Assembly: GCF_900110425.1 (NCBI RefSeq) | Contig: NZ_FODS01000001.1 | Coordinates: 1-64,000 of the forward strand | Origin: Salinihabitans flavidus | Lineage (GTDB): Bacteria > Pseudomonadota > Alphaproteobacteria > Rhodobacterales > Rhodobacteraceae | Reading direction: 5' to 3' | Length of the DNA: 64,000 nt | Part shown: piece after piece, positions 58,484-64,000 of the stretch | How the letters are laid out: each line of letters starts with the position of its first letter | How positions within the stretch are numbered: the stretch's first letter is position 1 | Made by a program: the position numbers and the translations under genes | The notes under the pieces: model-generated | Told to the model about the DNA's origin: nothing | What the model saw: the letters and a program-made list of their open reading frames with translations, nothing else | The model's database searches: none

Positions 58484-59011
58484 TCATTGGCCTTCCGGTT
58501 TGGGCGGGCAGTAGTCGGGCGCGGGGCGGCCGTCAAAGACGATCTCGCCGCAGTCGTTGATCTGATGCCAGACAAATCCGCGCCCGTCCGGCATCACCGC
58601 CACCACGCGGTCGATTCCGTAGTGTATGTTCTTGCGGCCCAGAAAGGCGAGCGCCTCCCCGGCCTCCAGCGCCGCGCCGATTTCCTCCGCGTCGAAACAG
58701 TCGAACCAGCCCGGCGCGACAAGCGGCTCCGCGTCTTCATAGGGCACATAGGTCTCGCTCATCATAGGCAGGCTCATCGTCGTGGTGAAACAGGCCCGAT
58801 AGCGGATCGGAGAGCTGTTCGCGTCGATGCCCCGGAAATTGTCATAGAGGATCGGCTCGGGCTCCTGCGTGACCAGAAGCGTCGCCTGCACGTCCCCCGT
58901 CCCGGTGGCGGACACCTCGTCATAAAAGGCATAAAGCTGAAGGTAGTAGATCGCCCCCCCGGCGATCAGCGCGGTTATCACGATAATGCTCCCGATGATC
59001 TTGCCGGTCAC
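58484..59011 (-). CDS. DUF6446 family protein
   Basis: A 175-residue protein with an N-terminal membrane anchor (residues 1-27, [22 protein letters not shown]) and a periplasmic domain with several cysteines ([41 protein letters not shown]). Family function unknown. The GTG start overlaps the glyQ stop as GTGA, and its stop lies 1 nt from the glyS start, so it is locked inside the glyQ-glyS operon. Confidence 0.85.
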   Translation of the reverse strand: MTGKIIGSIIVITALIAGGAIYYLQLYAFYDEVSATGTGDVQATLLVTQEPEPILYDNFRGIDANSSPIRYRACFTTTMSLPMMSETYVPYEDAEPLVAPGWFDCFDAEEIGAALEAGEALAFLGRKNIHYGIDRVVAVMPDGRGFVWHQINDCGEIVFDGRPAPDYCPPKPEGQ

Positions 59012-59937
59012 GCCGCATATCCCCCGGCGTCTGTCTGCACGAAGGCATCGGCGCATTTCTTCGCCAACGTCCGCACCCGCCCGATATAGGCCTGCCGCTC
59101 GGTGACGGATATCACGCCGCGCGCGTCCAGCAGGTTGAAGATATGGCTGGCCTTGATGCACTGATCATAGGCCGGATGCGCCATGATGATGCGCTTGCCG
59201 GTCTTGGGGTCGACGGCCGGCTGCGCGAGGATTGCCTCGCATTCCGCCTCCGCCTCCTCGAAGTGGCGCAAGAGCACCTCGGTATTGGCCACATCGAAAT
59301 TCCAGCGGCTGTATTCCTCTTCGGTCTGGCGGAACACGTCGCCGTATTTCAGGGCAATCGGCGCGTCCGGGTCGTTGAACGGCATGTCCATGACGTGATC
59401 GACGCCCAGCACATACATCGCCAGACGCTCCAGCCCATAGGTCAGCTCCCCCGACACCGGCGCGCAGTCATGCCCGCCGACCTGCTGGAAATAGGTGAAC
59501 TGGCTCACTTCCATGCCATCGCACCACACCTCCCAGCCTAGGCCCCACGCACCGAGCGTCGGGCTTTCCCAGTCATCCTCCACAAAGCGGATGTCGTGCA
59601 ACTCCATGTCGATGCCGATGGCGCGCAGCGAGCCAAGATAGAGATCCTGCAAATCCGGAGGGCTGGGTTTGATCAGAACCTGATACTGGTAGTAGTGCTG
59701 AAGCCGGTTCGGGTTCTCGCCATAACGCCCGTCGGTGGGACGGCGCGAGGGCTGCACATAGGCCGCCGCCCATGGCTGCGTGCCAAGGCTGCGCAGCGTG
59801 GTGCCCGGGTGGAAGGTGCCGGCCCCCACCTCCATGTCGTAAGGTTGCAGGATCGCGCAGCCCTTCGCAGCCCAATACCCCTGAAGCCGCAGGATAATCT
59901 CCTGAAAACTGCGCGGTTTGGCGGTGCTGTCTGCCAT
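59008..59937 (-). CDS. glyQ: Glycyl-tRNA synthetase alpha subunit
   Basis: A 309-residue catalytic subunit that makes glycyl-adenylate. [43 protein letters not shown] is motif 2-like and [31 protein letters not shown] is motif 3. Length is normal. It heads glyQ-DUF6446-glyS with a good promoter upstream. Confidence 0.97.
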   Translation of the reverse strand: MADSTAKPRSFQEIILRLQGYWAAKGCAILQPYDMEVGAGTFHPGTTLRSLGTQPWAAAYVQPSRRPTDGRYGENPNRLQHYYQYQVLIKPSPPDLQDLYLGSLRAIGIDMELHDIRFVEDDWESPTLGAWGLGWEVWCDGMEVSQFTYFQQVGGHDCAPVSGELTYGLERLAMYVLGVDHVMDMPFNDPDAPIALKYGDVFRQTEEEYSRWNFDVANTEVLLRHFEEAEAECEAILAQPAVDPKTGKRIIMAHPAYDQCIKASHIFNLLDARGVISVTERQAYIGRVRTLAKKCADAFVQTDAGGYAA

Positions 59938-59964
59938 GATCCTGCCCCTTCTGAATGCGCTGTT

Positions 59965-59993
59965 TACCTATGCCCATGCGCGCGCGGGGTCAA
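59965..59993 (-). promoter_or_regulatory. Sigma70-type promoter of glyQ
   Basis: On the minus strand TTGACC and TAGGTA are separated by exactly 17 bp, 27 bp upstream of the glyQ start codon. Confidence 0.75.
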
Positions 59994-60089
59994 TCGCGCG
60001 AAATGGCGAATTGGGGGTGCATGACCCGCCAGATTTGGTAAAGATGGTCAGGATATACGCGGCAGACATTACCGAAAGGCACCGGCCCC

Positions 60090-61841
60090 ATGATGCGAGT
60101 AGTTTCGGCGCTCATTCTCTTTCTCTTCTTCGGCCTTCGCGCCGCCATCGCACAACAGGACGACACGGCCTTTGTCCAGATCGAGGCACATCCAAGTCTG
60201 AACGAGACGCAAAATCGTATCCAGATCTACGCCCGCTCGCTGGAGGATGTGAACGGCTTTTCGCTCGGCACCGGCTGGTATGCCATCGCGCTTGGCCCCT
60301 ACCGGCAGAGCGATGCCGAACAGGTGCTGCGCGTGCTGCGTGCGGAAGGACGCATTCCCCGCGATGCCTTCATCGCCTTTCCCTCTGCCTTTCGGCAACA
60401 GATCTGGCCGGTGGGCGCCGACAGTCTCGACAGCACACGCCCGGCCCGCGACATCACGCAGTCCGATCCCGCAGAGACGGAAGAGCCCGGCTTGCCCATG
60501 ACCCCGCCGGAGCCGCCGGATGAGACCCCGCGCGAAGCCCGCGCAAACGAGCGTCTGCTGAGCGCCGAAGAGCGCATGGACCTGCAACGCTGGCTGAAAT
60601 GGGCGGGCCACTACACCGCCGCGATCGACGGCGCCTTCGGTCGCGGCACCCGCGCCTCGATGGCCGAGTGGCAGCGCGACAACGGCTATGAGGCGACGGG
60701 CGTTCTCACCACCCGCCAGCGCCGCGAACTGCGCCAGCAATACAACGCCGTGCTCGACGGGCTGGGTCTGCAAACCGTCACCGACCGCGAGGCCGGAATC
60801 TCGGTGGACCTGCCGCTTGGCGTGCTGGAAAAGGAGGGGGCGGAATTTCCCTTCGTCCGCTACAACCCCTCGGGCGACATCGACGCCCGCGCGCTGCTGA
60901 TTTCACAGGCCGGTGACCAGAACACGCTCTTCGGCCTTTATGACATCATGCAGACGCTGAAAATCGTGCCCCTCGACGGCCCGCGAGAGCGCGACTCCGA
61001 CAGTTTCCAGCTCATCGGGGAAAACGATACCCATGTCTCCCATACGGAAGTGTCGCTCGAAGATGGCGAGATCAAGGGGTTCACCCTCTACTGGCCCGCT
61101 GGCGACGAGGAACGCCGCTCCCGCCTGCTGTCGGAAATGCAGCGCTCCTTCACCCGCCTTGATGGCACGCTTGACCCGGCGGCCGGAAGCAATGCCGAAC
61201 AAAGCATCGACCTTGTCGCGGGCCTCGAACTGCGGCGCCCGAAACTCTCGCGTTCGGGCTTTTTCATCAACGATAGCGGCACCGTCGTGACCACCGCCGA
61301 GGTCACGGAAGGCTGTAGCCGCATCACCCTCGACACCGACCACGAGGCGCGTGTGGTCCGCAGCGATCCGGAGCTTGGCGTGGCGGTGCTGCGCCCGACA
61401 GAGCCGCTCGCGCCGATGTCGGTCGCCTCCTTCCGGATCGAAGAGCCGCGTCTGAAATCCGAGATCGCCGTGGCGGGCTTTTCCTTCGAGGGCGCGCTTA
61501 ACGCTCCCTCCGTCACTTTTGGGGAGCTGGCCGACATTCGCGGCCTGAACGGCGAGGCGAACCTGCGCCGCCTCGCGCTGGCGTCACTGCCCGGCGATGT
61601 GGGCGGCCCGGTCTTCGACACTGGCGGCACGGTGCTGGGAATGCTGCTGCCCAAACCGTCGGCCGCCGACAGGCAACTGCCCGATGAGGTGAGTTTCGCC
61701 GCCGCCTCCGACGCGATCCGTGCGATTCTGTCCGAGGCCGGAATTCGCGTTGAGGCGGGCGAGCGCAACGGCGCGATGGCGCCCGAGGATCTCACCACGC
61801 TGGCCGGTGGCATAACGGTTCTGGTGAGCTGCTGGGACTGA
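60090..61841 (+). CDS. Exported trypsin-like pseudoprotease with SPOR-like and peptidoglycan-binding domains
   Basis: A 583-residue exported protein. A signal peptide (1-21) leads to an SPOR-like part (about 45-110, YAIALGPYRQSDAEQVL), a PG_binding_1 domain (about 155-215, WLKWAGHYTAAIDGAFGRGTRASMAEWQ) and a trypsin-like fold from about 380. In active relatives this fold reads NAHV, DLALL and GNSGGP; here it reads TAEV (Glu404), ELGVAVL (Gly430) and GDVGGP (Val504), so the three catalytic residues are missing. It probably binds peptidoglycan or folded targets without cutting. Convergent with trkH. Confidence 0.88.
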   Translation: MMRVVSALILFLFFGLRAAIAQQDDTAFVQIEAHPSLNETQNRIQIYARSLEDVNGFSLGTGWYAIALGPYRQSDAEQVLRVLRAEGRIPRDAFIAFPSAFRQQIWPVGADSLDSTRPARDITQSDPAETEEPGLPMTPPEPPDETPREARANERLLSAEERMDLQRWLKWAGHYTAAIDGAFGRGTRASMAEWQRDNGYEATGVLTTRQRRELRQQYNAVLDGLGLQTVTDREAGISVDLPLGVLEKEGAEFPFVRYNPSGDIDARALLISQAGDQNTLFGLYDIMQTLKIVPLDGPRERDSDSFQLIGENDTHVSHTEVSLEDGEIKGFTLYWPAGDEERRSRLLSEMQRSFTRLDGTLDPAAGSNAEQSIDLVAGLELRRPKLSRSGFFINDSGTVVTTAEVTEGCSRITLDTDHEARVVRSDPELGVAVLRPTEPLAPMSVASFRIEEPRLKSEIAVAGFSFEGALNAPSVTFGELADIRGLNGEANLRRLALASLPGDVGGPVFDTGGTVLGMLLPKPSAADRQLPDEVSFAAASDAIRAILSEAGIRVEAGERNGAMAPEDLTTLAGGITVLVSCWD

Positions 61842-61866
61842 CGCCCGCAGCGCCTCATGCTACTTG

Positions 61867-61894
61867 AAAAGCCGCCCCCGGCAGGGCGGCTTTT
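61867..61894. terminator. Bidirectional terminator between convergent genes
   Basis: AAAAGCCGCCC pairs perfectly with GGGCGGCTTTT around CCGGCA, giving a T-run on both strands. It serves both the pseudoprotease gene and trkH. Confidence 0.93.
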
Positions 61895-61919
61895 CGCTTT
61901 TGCCCGACCACCTTCGCGC

Positions 61920-63368
61920 CTAATCGCGCCAGAACTGCACCGTGAGCAGAACGAAAACCACCATCAGCTCCAGACGCCCGACAAGCATCCCCGCAATCAG
62001 AAGCCATTTCGCCGTATCATTGAGGCTGGCAAAATTTCCTGCGGGTCCGATAATTGAGCCCAGTCCCGGCCCGATATTGGCCAGCGCCGTGGCCGCCCCG
62101 CTCAGCGACGTGATGAAATCAAGCCCCGTCATCCCGAGCGCCACCGCCAGAAGCCCGATCGAGACCACGAAGAACACGAAGAACGACATGACAGAACCGA
62201 TCACGTCATCGTCGACCGGGCGCCCCTGAAACCGGGTGGTGAACACACCGCTGGGTGAATGCACTTTCGATAGCTGCACGCGAATGGCGGAAAACAGGAT
62301 CTGGTAGCGAAAAACCTTGATCGAACAGGTGGTCGACCCCGCACACCCCCCGATCAGCCCGATGAAAAAGAACATGGCGATCGGAAAGCTGCCCCAGAGC
62401 ATGTAGTCCGCGCTGGCATAACCCGTTCCGGTGATGATCGACGTGATATTGAACAGCGCCTCACGGAACGACTGCTCCCAGTGGTGCGGAAAGATCGTGG
62501 TCAGAACAAGCGTGGTGACCACGACGAATACCCCGATGGTCGCCAGAAACACCCACACCTGGGTATCCTTGAGAAGCGGTTTCGCGCTGCCGTTGATGAT
62601 CTGCACATAGCGCACGAAGGGCAGCGCAGCGAGCATCATGAACACCGATGCTGCATATTCAATTGGCCCGGCAAAAGCGCCGAAAGAGGCATCGGAATTG
62701 GCGAACCCACCCGTTGAAAGTGTCGTCAGCGAATGCACCAGTGAATCGAACAACCCCATGCCCAGAATGTAATAGGTCAAGAAACACGCCGCCGTCAGCC
62801 CGGCATACGCGACCGAGATCTGCGCCGCGATGGCGGTGGCGCGCGGCAGGATCTTGCCCTGCGTGTCGAACGCCTCGGCCCGGAAAACCTGCATCCCGCC
62901 AACCCGAAGCTCTGGCAGGAAAACCATTGCCACGACGATGATCCCGATGCCGCCCAGCCATTGCAGGATTCCGCGCCAGAGCAGAACACCTGCGGGCTGC
63001 GACTCCAGCCCCGTCATCACCGTCGATCCGGTGGTGGTCATGCCCGACATCGCCTCGAAATAGGCATCCACGAACCGCAACTCCGGCGCTCCGAGCCAGA
63101 ACGGCAGCGCCCCGAACAACGGTAGCGCGATCCACACCGCAGTGGTGAGAACGAAGGTCTGCCGGATCGTCAGGCCCCGGCTCTTTCTGTTCTGGCACGA
63201 CAGCGCCATGAACCCGCCGCCCAGCGTGGTGAGGATCGCGCATTCGACGAAAACCGGCCAGTGACCGCGCCCCTCCACGAGATCGGCAACAAGCGGCAAA
63301 ACCATGGTCAGCCCAAGCACGGCCACCAGAAGGCCAATCACGTATCCCACGGGTCGCAGATCGAACAT
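61920..63368 (-). CDS. trkH: TrkH-family potassium uptake protein
   Basis: A 482-residue membrane channel-like protein for K+ uptake with TrkA. Four pore loops carry the selectivity glycine: SGMTTTGSTVM, LSTGGFANSD, ITGTGYASADY and LANIGPGLG. Repeated M1-P-M2 units are visible. The trkA partner is not in the window. Confidence 0.95.
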   Translation of the reverse strand: MFDLRPVGYVIGLLVAVLGLTMVLPLVADLVEGRGHWPVFVECAILTTLGGGFMALSCQNRKSRGLTIRQTFVLTTAVWIALPLFGALPFWLGAPELRFVDAYFEAMSGMTTTGSTVMTGLESQPAGVLLWRGILQWLGGIGIIVVAMVFLPELRVGGMQVFRAEAFDTQGKILPRATAIAAQISVAYAGLTAACFLTYYILGMGLFDSLVHSLTTLSTGGFANSDASFGAFAGPIEYAASVFMMLAALPFVRYVQIINGSAKPLLKDTQVWVFLATIGVFVVVTTLVLTTIFPHHWEQSFREALFNITSIITGTGYASADYMLWGSFPIAMFFFIGLIGGCAGSTTCSIKVFRYQILFSAIRVQLSKVHSPSGVFTTRFQGRPVDDDVIGSVMSFFVFFVVSIGLLAVALGMTGLDFITSLSGAATALANIGPGLGSIIGPAGNFASLNDTAKWLLIAGMLVGRLELMVVFVLLTVQFWRD

Positions 63369-63424
63369 GACGCGCAGCGTTGGCCTGAGTTCACCGGGCT
63401 GTCAAGCGCACATGCTGCGCCGCA

Positions 63425-63649
63425 TCAGGTCAGCAGGTCCGAAAAGACAAAGGCGGGAATATCCTCGCGCCGAAGCCCCATCGCCGCGAGGTCCGCATCG
63501 CTCATCGAATCCAGCGCGACCGCCTCATGAAGCCGCTCACGGCTGCGCAAATAGGGATTGAACCCCATCCCCTGCCGGACCACGAACAGGTCGAGCGCCT
63601 TCAGGATCGAATGCTGCGTGAATGTGATGCTCGGATCTTGACGTTGCAT
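63425..63649 (-). CDS. DUF1127-like small protein
   Basis: A 74-residue protein whose C-terminal half (LHEAVALDSMSDADLAAMGLRREDIPAFVFSDLL) matches the DUF1127 tail that binds RNA or regulators in related small proteins. The N-terminal half is not typical. A strong GGAGGTTTCC ribosome binding site supports the ATG. It lies 56 bp upstream of trkH on the same strand. Function unknown. Confidence 0.7.
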   Translation of the reverse strand: MQRQDPSITFTQHSILKALDLFVVRQGMGFNPYLRSRERLHEAVALDSMSDADLAAMGLRREDIPAFVFSDLLT

Positions 63650-63778
63650 TGGAAACCTCCGTCATGGACGTTCTCGGTTTCCTCCCCACGATCATCATAC
63701 CACGCGCGCGGGGCCGATGCGCACAGGTGCCGGGCGGACCTCCCCCGCGCCGTGGCCCGCGCGCATCACCACCCCGCC

Positions 63779-64000
63779 TCAGCCGGTGTGAAACAGGGTG
63801 GTGAACATCTTGGGGTCGATGCTGCCGGCGTCGAACGTGTCGCCCTCTGTCAGGATCGACACAGCGTCATGGCTGTGCAGGCTTTCCTGATGGCTCGCCA
63901 CCACCCGGAAATCGCCGACCCGCGAATCGGCCAGAAGCTGCTCGCAGAACAGCCGCGCGGCATCTTCCACGAAGATCGGGTTGGCCGCGTTCAGTTCCGC
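63779..64000 (-). CDS. folE2: GTP cyclohydrolase FolE2, C-terminal part (partial)
   Basis: The last 73 codons of a protein running off the right edge. [20 protein letters not shown] and [20 protein letters not shown] match the C-terminus of GCYH-IB (FolE2), which makes dihydroneopterin triphosphate, the first step of the folate path. The E-S-L-H-x-H block supplies conserved residues of the family. Its first part is outside the window, so the identification rests on the tail. Confidence 0.75.
   Translation of the reverse strand, partial: AELNAANPIFVEDAARLFCEQLLADSRVGDFRVVASHQESLHSHDAVSILTEGDTFDAGSIDPKMFTTLFHTG

Overview
The window reads as GC-rich chromosome from an alphaproteobacterium, most likely Rhodobacteraceae (Roseobacter group). 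No species can be named from the sequence alone. The reasons are the atpI-atpB-atpE-atpF'-atpF order with a duplicated b subunit, the alphaproteobacterial SOS mutasome imuA-imuB-dnaE2 with a GTTC-N7-GTTC LexA box, a TTAA-N7-TTAA CtrA site, and small lineage families (DUF1491, DUF3429, DUF6446, DUF1127). No tRNA, rRNA, CRISPR array or prophage was seen. The only mobile DNA is the end of an IS481-type element at the left edge.

Layout. 1-2.5 kb: IS481 end, an AT-rich remnant, a MAPEG protein and lpd. 2.6-9.7 kb: a large secreted multidomain protein, a LysR regulator, a thioesterase and katG. 9.9-12.5 kb: the Fo part of ATP synthase (minus strand). 12.7-15.6 kb: an ArsR regulator, a coupled LysR/DMT exporter pair and a divergent azoreductase. 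15.9-19.9 kb: ffh, three tandem GNAT acetyltransferases, chorismate mutase and rpsP. 19.9-23.3 kb: ispH-DUF3429-rnhA, a small cytochrome c behind a CueR-like operator, and a NYN nuclease. 23.5-32.6 kb: folK, then rpoZ-rsh-DUF2062, then pdxJ-2OG oxygenase-acpS-lepB-rnc-era-DUF1491. 32.7-38.6 kb: dnaE2-imuB-imuA and a GatB/YqeY protein. 38.8-45.6 kb: carA, uspA, an MshEN-glycosyltransferase behind a CtrA box, a GntR regulator, a HAD phosphatase and a UbiH-family hydroxylase. 45.8-50.7 kb: a class V aminotransferase, two Lrp regulators, ilvC and a DMT exporter. 50.7-53.4 kb: folP, a two-domain FolB and a SleB-like hydrolase. 53.6-60 kb: ppdK and glyQ-DUF6446-glyS. 60-64 kb: a pseudoprotease, trkH, a DUF1127-like protein and the end of folE2. 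Folate synthesis is spread over four places (folK, folP, folB, folE2).

The most unusual signal is non-coding. Four intergenic sites (near 1.1, 22.5, 38.1 and 45.7 kb) each carry exactly four copies of an 11-bp unit with the core ACCGAC in strict 11-bp phase. Three of the four end in a related G-run/T-run/C-run tail. I know of no family with this description. The helical spacing suggests an array bound by protein on one DNA face, and the spacing of the sites suggests many more copies elsewhere in the genome.

Other points for follow-up are an SOS promoter inside imuA, the CueR-like operator upstream of an orphan cytochrome c, the CtrA box, a serine-protease fold that has lost all three catalytic residues, a FolB fused to a domain that resembles an amino-acid kinase, and an AT-rich segment inside glyS.
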